Notes: generated by a model from the sequence alone, not told the origin. Counted from the first letter of the stretch, positions 1 to 5,379 are shown. The stretch: 5,379 nt of DNA from Pseudomonas sp. (GCA_007117785.1 SKFV01000303.1:1-5379), one strand, 5' to 3'. A program made the numbers and translations.

Positions 1-834
1 CTCGGTCACGCCCTCATGGTCAGTCACTACACGGCCGGCTGGCCAGTCAGGATTGCAGTGACCGTTGCGATAGCCGCTGCGCTCCTGCTACTGATCGATT
101 CGCGTTTGTTGCGTCCGTGGCGGCTGAAAGGCAAGCCCTGGCTAGTCACTGAAGCCGAAGCAATCGATGGTGATGCCACCCGTCTGGTGCTGGAGGTCGA
201 TAAGCATGCGGGAATCCGCTTTGCTCCCGGCCAATACGCCTGGATCACCGTAGGCGACTCGCCATTTTCCTTGCAGCAGCATCCGTTCTCGATTCACTCC
301 GATGCCCACAACCCGTCACATCTGGAATTTACCGCCAAGCATGCCGGCGATTTCACGCAATCGCTCCGCGAGGTGAAAACTGGAACCCGTGCGTGGATAG
401 AAGGGCCCTATGGCGTGTTCACCATGAACCCGGCGAGTCACCGCGACGCGGTTATCGTTGCGGGTGGTGTCGGTATTACGCCCATTATCAGCATGTTGCG
501 CAGTTGCGCCGCGGAGAAAAGCGACAAAGCATTTTTACTGCTCTATGCGAACAAAGATCGTGCGTCAGTACTCTTCTGGCACGAGCTGCAGTCATTGACT
601 GAACAGCTCGACCTCAAGGTGGTTCATGTGCTGGAGGATGCCCCCGAAGACTGGGAGGGGGAGGAGGGCATGATTGATGGCGATCTGTTGGACAAGTACC
701 TGGAAAAAGTCAGTGACACTACCGATTACTACGTCTGCGGCCCACCGCCCTTGATGGATGCGGTGGAAACGGCGCTGCGCGACCGCCGCGTACCCATCGA
801 CCAGATCAATTCCGAGCGCTTCAACCTGGTTTAA
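1..834 (+). CDS. Ferric-reductase-like transmembrane flavoprotein, C-terminal part (5' end outside window)
   Basis: This is the reductase half of a membrane flavoprotein of the ferric reductase / NADPH-oxidase-like superfamily, which passes electrons from NAD(P)H through FAD, usually to membrane haem. The frame is open to base 1, so the ATG at 16 is probably internal. Residues below count from that ATG. A last membrane helix lies at about 10-27, followed by a basic stretch (RLLRPWRLKGK). The FAD-binding barrel follows, with APGQY at 70-74 and HPFSIHS at 89-95, the usual flavin-contact motif. The nucleotide-binding domain has EGPYG at 129-133, AGGVGITP at 149-156 and YVCGPPPLM at 239-247, with an aromatic-containing tail (ERFNLV). 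Family members have several N-terminal helices with haem-ligating histidines, expected upstream. The electron acceptor cannot be told from this part. A ferredoxin-reductase-type role is an alternative label for the same fold. The next small ORF starts 20 bases after the stop and may be cotranscribed. Confidence 0.88.
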   Translation, partial: LGHALMVSHYTAGWPVRIAVTVAIAAALLLLIDSRLLRPWRLKGKPWLVTEAEAIDGDATRLVLEVDKHAGIRFAPGQYAWITVGDSPFSLQQHPFSIHSDAHNPSHLEFTAKHAGDFTQSLREVKTGTRAWIEGPYGVFTMNPASHRDAVIVAGGVGITPIISMLRSCAAEKSDKAFLLLYANKDRASVLFWHELQSLTEQLDLKVVHVLEDAPEDWEGEEGMIDGDLLDKYLEKVSDTTDYYVCGPPPLMDAVETALRDRRVPIDQINSERFNLV

Positions 835-854
835 ACCTGTTTCCTGGAGGCAGC

Positions 855-950
855 ATGTTGCATCTGTTAGCAAAACACGCGGGCACGACCGTGGCCATTG
901 CCTTGGTGGTGACAACATTGGGTATCGGGGTTGTGCTATTCGCGGGTTAG
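855..950 (+). CDS. Small single-pass membrane peptide (31 aa), unrecognised
   Basis: A short ORF starts 20 bases after the reductase stop. It is preceded by TGGAGG at 845-850, four bases before the ATG. A TTG codon directly after the ATG would give a more usual spacing of seven. The peptide begins MLHLLAKHAG and then has one hydrophobic stretch of about 19 residues (12-30, rich in V, A, L, G and T), ending FAG. This is the shape of a single-helix membrane microprotein with a short, slightly basic N-terminus. I do not recognise a family. Its position directly behind a membrane reductase suggests, as inference only, an accessory subunit or stabiliser translated from the same message. The good Shine-Dalgarno sequence and the clean hydrophobic block argue for a real gene. 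The short length means chance cannot be excluded. Confidence 0.5.
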   Translation: MLHLLAKHAGTTVAIALVVTTLGIGVVLFAG

Positions 951-1030
951 TCGCGACCTGCTGAGCTACAGACTTACCGCCAGCATTGTGGCTTTAATAA
1001 CCCGGTTACTAAATACCCGGGGGAAAGCAT

Positions 1031-1057
1031 TAAAGGTTTGGATTATTGGGTCGAAAC
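1031..1057 (+). promoter_or_regulatory. Candidate sigma-28 (FliA) flagellar-class promoter
   Basis: The E. coli FliA consensus is TAAAGTTT, 11 bases, then GCCGATAA. Here TAAAGGTT (1031-1038, 7 of 8 matches) is followed after exactly 11 bases by GTCGAAAC (1050-1057, 5 of 8 matches). Transcription would start near 1064-1068, leaving a leader of about 80 bases before the chemoreceptor ATG at 1145. Chemoreceptor genes are typical members of the FliA regulon, so the site fits its neighbour. The -10 half is imperfect, and the assignment is inferred from pattern only. Confidence 0.5.
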
Positions 1058-1144
1058 AGGGTTATTGTGGCACGCTTTCTAGCTTGCTATCAAAGTGCCA
1101 TTGTTTTTTGCTGGCCCTAATTCCCCAGTCTCAGGAATGTCTCA

Positions 1145-2869
1145 ATGCCTGGTTTTCTCTCTCGCTTGTTCCTCAAGTCACCACACACTCTTGCGCTGGA
1201 GAATGCACCGCAAGCCATTTTATGTGCCAACGAGCATCAGGTAGTGACCTTTTTTAATCAGGCTGCAGAGCGGCTCTGGGGCTACAGCAAAGCCAGTATC
1301 ATCGGTCAACCGATGCGCAAACTGTTTTCAGACGCACACATCAATGCCGCTGACAGTTCTCAGGGAGCCCCGGTCGAGGTTCAGGTCAGCAAGGCTGATG
1401 GCAAGACGTTCTGGGTCGAGTTGGTAGTATCCCAGGTAAACACGGGCAGCGGTTGTCAGCACACGGTATTTATCCGTGATGTGACCGGGGAGCGTTTTGC
1501 GCGCGAGATGGCAAACCAGACACTGGAGCAGGCAATGGACGCCGTTGTCTCCATCGATGAAAACAATGTGGTCACTTTTTTCAACAAGGCGGCCGAGAGA
1601 ATGTGGGGTTACAGCCGTTCTGAAGTGCTCGGCAATAATGTGAAAATGCTGGTGCCACAGTCAATTCAGAGCCAACACGATGGCTTTGTCGACCGAAATC
1701 GCAAGACTGGCGAAAACCGCATTGTTGGCAGCTACCGGGAGATTCCGGTACCCCGCAAGGATGGCACCAGTCTCTGGGGGCAAGCCGCAATCAGCAAGAT
1801 CGAGTTTGATGGCCGCATCACTTACACCGCGTTTTTCAAGGATGTTACCGAGGAGGTCGAAAAGCGGGAAAAAATGGAAATGCTGTCCATGGTGGCCGAT
1901 CATGCCAATAGCGGTATTGTCATAACCGATGCTAACGGCAAGATTGAGTATCTCAATGACGGTTTCGAGAAGCTCGCCGGCTATGGCCTGGAAGAAGCGA
2001 GGGGCAAGAAACCGGGCCCCATGCTGCAAGGCAAGGACACTGATCCGAAAACCATCAAAACCATTCGCTATCACCTGGATCGCCAGGAACCCTTCTATAC
2101 GGAAATTCTCAACTACCACAAAAACGGCACCCCTTATTGGGTGTCCTTGTCGATTGCTCCGGTGTTCGATGATCATGGACGCCTTGAGCATTTTATTTCG
2201 GTCGAGGCTGACATTACCGAAAGCAAGCAGGAAACCGTTGACTTTACCCGGCGTCTGCAAGCCATTGAGCGCTCGATGGTCACCATGGAATTCAAGCCGG
2301 ATGGCAGCTTTCTATCTGCTAACCAGATGATTCAGGCCAAATATGACAACAAAGACAAGCTCGCTCAGGTCGCCAGAGCTGTCTGGTCTCAGCTGAGCTC
2401 GGACAACCTGAACACCCTGCGCAGCAAAGCTGAATTCAGTGGCAAAGCTGCCGTTGAACTGTCGGGTATGCCAGTTATGGCTCTGGATTATCAGATTGTC
2501 GCGCTCAAGGGTCTGACCGGCGATGTCAGAAAATACGTACTTTTCGGGATCGATATCACGGATCGTCATCTGGCGCTGAACGAAACCCAGGAAGCGATGA
2601 AATCTGTGCTTCAGGTCAGCAGCAAGATCAGCGGCATTCTCTCGACGATCAACACTATAGCCGATCAGACGAACCTGCTGGCACTGAACGCTGCCATTGA
2701 AGCGGCCCGCGCCGGTGAGGCCGGGCGTGGCTTTGCGGTGGTAGCGGATGAAGTGCGAACCCTGGCCCAGAAGTCCAGCGTATCAGCCGGCGAAATCGCT
2801 ACCCTGGTGGGTGAAACCAATCAGCGGGTAGAAGCTCTGGCCACTTCGCTGGCCAAGATTGACGGCTGA
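1145..2869 (+). CDS. Cytoplasmic methyl-accepting-type chemoreceptor with four PAS domains
   Basis: This 574-residue receptor should signal to the CheA/CheW array in response to an internal cue. It has no membrane helix and no HAMP domain, so it should be soluble. PAS1 is at about 15-115 and PAS2 at about 125-237. They share a near-identical block, VVTFFN(Q/K)AAER(L/M)WGYS, showing duplication. PAS3 (about 248-355) resembles LOV/Aer-type PAS domains (PGPMLQG at 290-296, closing with an ADIT motif), but Pro/Gly stand where photoactive LOV domains have their cysteine. A weaker PAS-like unit covers about 365-475 and ends in GIDIT. The C-terminus holds the conserved receptor tip, NTIADQTNLLALNAAIEAAR (503-522) then AGEAGRGFAVVADEVR (523-538). 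The two hairpin arms are only about 45 residues each. There is no C-terminal CheR-binding pentapeptide; the protein ends KIDG. AGGAA at 1133-1137, seven bases before the ATG, supports this start. A candidate FliA promoter lies upstream. The architecture resembles BdlA-type soluble PAS receptors. The ligand or cofactor is unknown. Confidence 0.9.
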   Translation: MPGFLSRLFLKSPHTLALENAPQAILCANEHQVVTFFNQAAERLWGYSKASIIGQPMRKLFSDAHINAADSSQGAPVEVQVSKADGKTFWVELVVSQVNTGSGCQHTVFIRDVTGERFAREMANQTLEQAMDAVVSIDENNVVTFFNKAAERMWGYSRSEVLGNNVKMLVPQSIQSQHDGFVDRNRKTGENRIVGSYREIPVPRKDGTSLWGQAAISKIEFDGRITYTAFFKDVTEEVEKREKMEMLSMVADHANSGIVITDANGKIEYLNDGFEKLAGYGLEEARGKKPGPMLQGKDTDPKTIKTIRYHLDRQEPFYTEILNYHKNGTPYWVSLSIAPVFDDHGRLEHFISVEADITESKQETVDFTRRLQAIERSMVTMEFKPDGSFLSANQMIQAKYDNKDKLAQVARAVWSQLSSDNLNTLRSKAEFSGKAAVELSGMPVMALDYQIVALKGLTGDVRKYVLFGIDITDRHLALNETQEAMKSVLQVSSKISGILSTINTIADQTNLLALNAAIEAARAGEAGRGFAVVADEVRTLAQKSSVSAGEIATLVGETNQRVEALATSLAKIDG

Positions 2870-2902
2870 ACAGAGGAATAACCCGCGGCGTTTTCATGGG
2901 GT

Positions 2903-2921
2903 GGCGGTATGCAATGCCGCC
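2903..2921 (+). terminator. Hairpin after the chemoreceptor, possible terminator
   Basis: GGCGGTAT at 2903-2910 pairs with ATGCCGCC at 2914-2921. This gives an eight-base-pair stem with one G-T pair and a three-base loop, 33 bases after the receptor stop. No T tract follows on either strand, so it is not a classical intrinsic terminator. It could still protect the 3' end of the message or act as a weak terminator between the converging genes. The rest of 2870-3012 holds no gene that I can support. Confidence 0.35.
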
Positions 2922-3012
2922 CTATGAGTCGAGTCCATTACGAATGGCTCAACCGGCTATGGATATGACTCAGTTATGCCTTACGGCAAGAACGCGGCAA
3001 CGCACCTGCTGT

Positions 3013-3512
3013 CTACGCCCGTATACCGTTGATGTCCTGCGGACTCACCAGCTCTCGCTTCTTGCCCTGAAAGGCATCGAACAGCGCCCGGTGCCGCTGA
3101 AGTCCGCATTCGTCAGTCCGGGTATTGTAGATGCATACCCAGGCTATCAGATTGTCCAGATTCTCATCCTGTTGCTGGGTAAGCTGAATTTTTCCGGCTC
3201 CCAGGGCCGAGCACGGCAATGCGCAATGCAGACATCGATGCCGGGGTTCAGGAAGATCAGCTCTTCACACTCTCCCAGGATCGGCTCGATAATGTCCGCA
3301 TAACAGCCTTCGATAACCCACCTTGGATGCGCATCGCTAAAACGCCGAACATCGGCAACGCTGTCTGCCAGTGGACGTCGCTGAGAGCCACGCTCGAAGG
3401 CCACCTCATCCAGTGACAGGCTAGCCGCAGGGTGCTGGTCAGTCAGTTTTCTGCAGAGCGTACTTTTGCCCGCGCCGGCATTGCCAAGGAGTATTGTTTT
3501 CACTGTATTCAT
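3013..3512 (-). pseudogene. P-loop nucleotide kinase-like protein (adenylate/shikimate kinase-like), frameshifted
   Basis: The N-terminal piece (3512 down to 3189) starts MNTVKTILLGNAGAGKSTL, a Walker A loop at residues 10-18. It continues with D35, WVIEGCYADII (65-75), the strand ELIFLNPG (84-91) and the family-like CRARPWEPEK (99-108). The frame then runs into a stop at 3147. The expected continuation, QQQDENLDNLIAW through RHRALFDAFQGKKREL, lies in the next frame and ends at 3013. Restoring one A in the A5 run (T5 on the + strand, 3189-3193) joins both parts into a protein of about 166 residues, the usual size of these small P-loop kinases. The substrate is unknown. The homopolymer break could be a true mutation or a sequencing error. 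No strong Shine-Dalgarno sequence precedes the ATG. A GTG three codons later sits behind GGATGA and is an alternative start. The gene lies 82 bases downstream of the membrane-protein gene on the same strand. Confidence 0.72.
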
Positions 3513-3594
3513 CCGATTGAATTCAGACCATATGGACTCTTCGATATCGATTTTAATTTCATCTCAAAGATAAATCCCGGCCCGACCAGTGGCC

Positions 3595-4170
3595 CTACTC
3601 ATCTTGATAAAGGCGCTGGATGAAATAGGCAATAAGTCTTTTGGTGCCTAATGTGCCGAGGCTCAGCACTAGCATAATCGGTGCAAATATCTGGACAGAA
3701 AGATACGGCACAAACTGGGAACCAAAGCAGAGGGCAAATACGACCACCCAAAAAAAGCTGAGGTACTTGTTGATCAGGAAAAACTCATGGCTTTGCCATT
3801 CATCTTTCGGGTAATTGGGGCGCGAAAAATAGAAAGTGAAACTGCCTTTCCATGCAATAGGTGGCACCAGTGCCATAATCATCAAACAAAAGTACAGTGT
3901 CAATTGAGGGCGCTCAAGCAAAAGGCGTAGAACTGGAGCAATGCCCTCAGGCGTATCGAACTGACTGGGATCAACAGAAAAAATAATAATGAGATTCAGG
4001 GCGAGAACCAGCGCCATTGTCGGTAAAAAGTAATTATCGTCCCTGAGTGCTCTCTGGACCGACAGCAGAACGATGACTGCGCCAAAGAAAATGGACACAA
4101 AAAGGCGCATGGCATTAGGAGCGTGCGGATAGGAAGTTGATATGAGAAAAGTGTATAGCGTAAATATCAC
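3595..4170 (-). CDS. Polytopic membrane protein of unknown function, N-terminus removed by IS insertion
   Basis: I do not recognise the family. The visible part is very hydrophobic, with likely membrane helices at about residues 2-12 (cut short), 21-38, 48-66, 90-107, 130-149 and 153-174, counted from the GTG at 4170. The longest loops are polar: DPSQFDTPEGIAP at 67-79 and SRPNYPKDEWQSHE at 116-129. The protein ends in a short charged tail, RLYQDE. The GTG is only the first possible start in what remains. It has no Shine-Dalgarno sequence, and the frame stays open across the IS boundary at 4181/4182. Beginning in the middle of a helix suggests that the original 5' end lies on the other side of the IS, beyond the window. 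An internal ATG at 4110 could restart translation but also lacks a visible ribosome site. The remnant is therefore probably non-functional, unless IS-driven transcription and a restart rescue it. Confidence 0.65.
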   Translation of the reverse strand: MIFTLYTFLISTSYPHAPNAMRLFVSIFFGAVIVLLSVQRALRDDNYFLPTMALVLALNLIIIFSVDPSQFDTPEGIAPVLRLLLERPQLTLYFCLMIMALVPPIAWKGSFTFYFSRPNYPKDEWQSHEFFLINKYLSFFWVVVFALCFGSQFVPYLSVQIFAPIMLVLSLGTLGTKRLIAYFIQRLYQDE

Positions 4171-4181
4171 AAAAGGTGCGG

Positions 4182-4219
4182 TGGTAATCCCCCCATTTTT
4201 AGCGGGGCTCAGAAGTAGA
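4182..4219. repeat. IS terminal inverted repeat, orfB-side end
   Basis: The outer TGGTAATCCCCCC is matched perfectly at the other end as far as the window allows. After a divergent T-rich stretch, AGCGG and TCAGAAGTAGA (4209-4219) also recur there, offset by one base. The transposase binds and cuts such ends. The bases just outside, GCGG at 4178-4181, should contain one copy of the target duplication. Confidence 0.85.
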
Positions 4220-4220
4220 G

Positions 4221-5048
4221 TCAGGCCACCATGGCCAACTTCTGTCGCGGCGTGATGCCACCCAAGGCCATATTTGGCCGTTCGTTATTGTATGTCCATA
4301 ACCAACGTGTCGCGAAGTCCTGGACCTGCTCAATCGAGTCGAACAGATAGTGCGACAGCCAGTCATAGCGGACGGTTCGGTTGTAACGCTCGATATAGGC
4401 GTTCTGTTGCGGCTTGCCTGGCTGGATAAAGCTGATAGTAATGCCACGCTTTTCAGCCCAGGCAGCCAGCTTGCCACTGATGTACTCGGGACCATTGTCG
4501 CAACGGATCGAGGCTGGCTTTCCCCTCCATTCGATGATCTGGTTCAAGGCTCGGATAACACGCTCAGCAGGCAGTGATAGATCAACCTCTATACCCAGTC
4601 CTTCGCGGTTGAAGTCATCCAGCACATTGAACAAACGATAGCTGCGACCGTCGCTGAGTTGGTCGTGCATGAAGTCCATGGACCAGCATGCATTGATTGC
4701 TGAAGGTACTGCGAGTGGTTCAGGTTTCTCACGCACCAGGCGCTTACGGGGCTGGATGCGCAGATTCAACTCAAGCTCTCGATAGATGCGATAGACCCGC
4801 TTGTGGTTCCAACCAAAGCCCTTCACGTTGCGCAAGAACAGGAAGCACAAGCCAAAGCCCCAGTTGCGTTGATTGTGGGTCAGGCGCAATAGCCAGTCGG
4901 CGATCAGCGCGTTCTCAGTGCTCAAACGTGCCTGGTAGCGATAGCAGGTCTCGCTGATACCAAACAGAGCGCAAGCCAAGCGTATGCTGGCCTTTTTGTC
5001 GCTAACTGCTTTGTGCGCCATCTCGCGGCGGTGAGACGGCTTCACCAC
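4221..5048 (-). CDS. IS3-family transposase OrfB, DD(35)E catalytic part
   Basis: This 275-residue frame encodes the catalytic half of the transposase, an rve-type integrase core with an RNase H fold. An HTH_21-like region is at about 11-40 (ACALFGISETCYRYQ), and a typical linker, WGFGLCFLFLRNVKGFGWNH, at 63-82. The acidic triad is visible: D125 in WSMDFMHD, D184 in RCDNGPEY and E220 in NAYIERYNR. Exactly 35 residues lie between the last two, the IS3 signature. The C-terminus RPNMALGGITPRQKL is also typical. The frame opens with two GTG codons directly at the frameshift site and overlaps orfA by seven bases. It is therefore mainly expected as the rear of a 362-residue OrfAB fusion (5308 to 4221) made by -1 frameshifting. 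No stop or missing catalytic residue is seen. Confidence 0.93.
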   Translation of the reverse strand: MVKPSHRREMAHKAVSDKKASIRLACALFGISETCYRYQARLSTENALIADWLLRLTHNQRNWGFGLCFLFLRNVKGFGWNHKRVYRIYRELELNLRIQPRKRLVREKPEPLAVPSAINACWSMDFMHDQLSDGRSYRLFNVLDDFNREGLGIEVDLSLPAERVIRALNQIIEWRGKPASIRCDNGPEYISGKLAAWAEKRGITISFIQPGKPQQNAYIERYNRTVRYDWLSHYLFDSIEQVQDFATRWLWTYNNERPNMALGGITPRQKLAMVA

Positions 5049-5308
5049 TTTTTTTCGATGGCTTCCTTGAGAATCTCAGCCTTGAGACGCTCCTCGGCAT
5101 ACATTTTCTTCAGCCGCCGGTTTTCGTCTTCAAGCTCTTTGAGCCTGGCCATCATGGATGCATCCATGCCGCCGAACTTGGAGCGCCATTTGTAAAACGT
5201 CGCACTGCTGAATCCGTGCTCGCGGCAAAGCTCAGGAACCGGTACACCGTTCTCGGCTTGCTTCAGGATTGCCAGAATCTGGCTGTCGGTAAAACGTGAT
5301 GTTTTCAT
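5042..5308 (-). CDS. IS3-family OrfA, DNA-binding and regulatory part of the transposase
   Basis: An 88-residue protein with an HTH_Tnp_1 helix-turn-helix at about 8-45 (CREHGFSSATFYKWRSKFGG at 28-47). A leucine-zipper-like coiled coil follows (L59, L66, L80 in heptads, with E73 in the third position), used for multimerisation in this family. The start MKTSRFTDSQ at 5308 is chosen over an upstream start at 5356. AGGGAGA (5321-5315) sits six bases before it, and the family begins this way. OrfA alone binds the IS ends and usually dampens transposition; fused to OrfB it forms the active transposase. It ends EKKW just after the slippery site. Confidence 0.92.
   Translation of the reverse strand: MKTSRFTDSQILAILKQAENGVPVPELCREHGFSSATFYKWRSKFGGMDASMMARLKELEDENRRLKKMYAEERLKAEILKEAIEKKW
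5048..5054 (-). promoter_or_regulatory. Programmed -1 ribosomal frameshift site A_AAA_AAG
   Basis: On the minus strand the orfA codons GAA AAA AAG contain the heptamer A AAA AAG in the correct phase, two codons before the orfA stop (5044-5042). Slipping back one base makes the next codon GTG at 5048, exactly in the orfB frame. This is the classical IS911-type arrangement. Just after it, GTGGTGA (5048-5042) can pair with TCACCGC (5034-5028), forming a seven-pair stem with one G-T pair and a seven-base loop. It sits closer to the slip site than usual stimulators. Confidence 0.88.
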
Positions 5309-5314
5309 GCAGAA

Positions 5315-5321
5315 TCTCCCT
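5315..5321 (-). promoter_or_regulatory. Ribosome binding site of orfA
   Basis: AGGGAGA on the minus strand lies six bases upstream of the ATG at 5308. It fixes that start over the longer frame beginning at 5356, whose extra residues fall in the terminal repeat and leader region of the element. Confidence 0.75.
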
Positions 5322-5341
5322 GCAAATAGCTTACGGAAAAT

Positions 5342-5379
5342 TCTACTTCTGATCACCGCTGTTTTTCGGGGGGATTACC
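5342..5379. repeat. IS terminal inverted repeat, orfA-side end (last base probably outside window)
   Basis: Read inward on the minus strand this end is GGTAATCCCCCC, then GAAAAAC, AGCGG and TCAGAAGTAGA (5352-5342). It mirrors the other end over about 38 bases with one gap. The inner block differs: A5 here and T5 at the other end. IS3-family elements normally end in TG...CA, so the terminal base is predicted at 5380. Confidence 0.82.

Larger units (their letters stand above)
4182..5379 (-). mobile_element. IS3-family insertion sequence, essentially complete
   Basis: The element carries orfA and orfB in the usual overlapping arrangement, a frameshift site and matching ends. The left end reads TGGTAATCCCCCC (4182-4194). 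The window's last twelve bases, GGGGGGATTACC, are its inverse, lacking only the final A predicted at 5380. That gives a length of about 1199 bases with TG...CA termini, normal for the IS3 family. The transposase genes point left, so the IS 'left' end in the usual convention is the one at the window edge. It has inserted into or just before the membrane-protein gene on the same strand. Protein style suggests the IS51 or IS407 branch, but I could not settle the subgroup. Both ORFs look intact, so it may be active. The target duplication cannot be checked because the far flank is missing. Confidence 0.93.

Noticed and set aside
1001..1021. Terminator after the small membrane ORF (CCCGG / CCGGG stem)
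   Set aside because: Only five pairs with an eleven-base loop, and no T tract follows.
1069..1089. Possible sigma-54 promoter (TGGCACG ... TTGC) before the receptor
   Set aside because: The GG and GC elements are 15 bases apart (11 for the nearest GC) instead of 10, so the spacing is wrong.
931..1257. Plus-strand frame of 108 codons overlapping the receptor start
   Set aside because: It spans the leader and the out-of-frame start of the receptor. Its composition is Ser/Cys-rich and unlike a protein family, and no ribosome site is seen.
1661..2260. Minus-strand frame of 199 codons inside the receptor gene
   Set aside because: It is antisense to clear PAS-domain coding sequence and shows no recognisable domain. 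It is explained by codon bias of the real gene.
3189..3195. Programmed frameshift in the kinase gene
   Set aside because: The A5 run is preceded by GG and followed by TTC, so no X_XXY_YYZ heptamer is in phase. Slipping would need poor re-pairing of the GAA codon. A one-base loss is simpler.
2896..3303. Plus-strand frame of 135 codons after the receptor
   Set aside because: It overlaps the kinase gene on the other strand, has no ribosome site and no recognisable protein features. It is a shadow frame.
3541..3550. Ten-base palindrome TCGATATCGA upstream of the kinase
   Set aside because: It is perfect but short and single. There is no second copy or clear promoter around it to support an operator.
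4199..4495. Second minus-strand frame of 98 codons inside orfB
   Set aside because: It lies out of frame within the catalytic transposase sequence and is Ser/Arg/Thr-rich shadow coding.

Overview
The window reads as chromosomal DNA of a motile gammaproteobacterium of moderate GC content. That view rests on the style of the chemoreceptor, the reductase and the insertion sequence. A Marinobacter- or Pseudomonas-like host is a guess from protein style and was not tested by search. Genes point right (+) in the first half and left (-) in the second half, converging near 2870-3012.

Left part (1-950, +): the C-terminal part of a membrane-bound ferric-reductase-like flavoprotein that enters from outside the window. 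It is followed 20 bases later by an unannotated 31-residue single-helix membrane peptide with its own ribosome binding site. Middle left (951-2869, +): a leader with a good match to the flagellar sigma-28 (FliA) promoter at exact spacing, then a 574-residue soluble chemoreceptor. The receptor has four PAS-type sensor domains and an unusually short methyl-accepting signalling hairpin. Promoter and protein together suggest that it is expressed with the motility genes and senses an internal (redox, energy or ligand) signal in the cytoplasm.

Middle right (3013-4181, -): a small P-loop kinase-like gene broken by a one-base contraction of an A run, and a polytopic membrane protein of unknown function whose 5' end has been cut off by an insertion sequence. 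Right end (4182-5379, -): a nearly complete IS3-family element with orfA, orfB, a textbook A_AAA_AAG frameshift site, DD(35)E catalytic residues and matching terminal inverted repeats. The window stops about one base before the predicted far end of the element, so the target duplication and the rest of the interrupted gene cannot be seen.

I find no RNA gene, CRISPR array or clear new multi-gene system. The points most worth following are the short-hairpin four-PAS receptor with its FliA promoter, the small membrane ORF, the frameshifted kinase and the gene disrupted by the IS.
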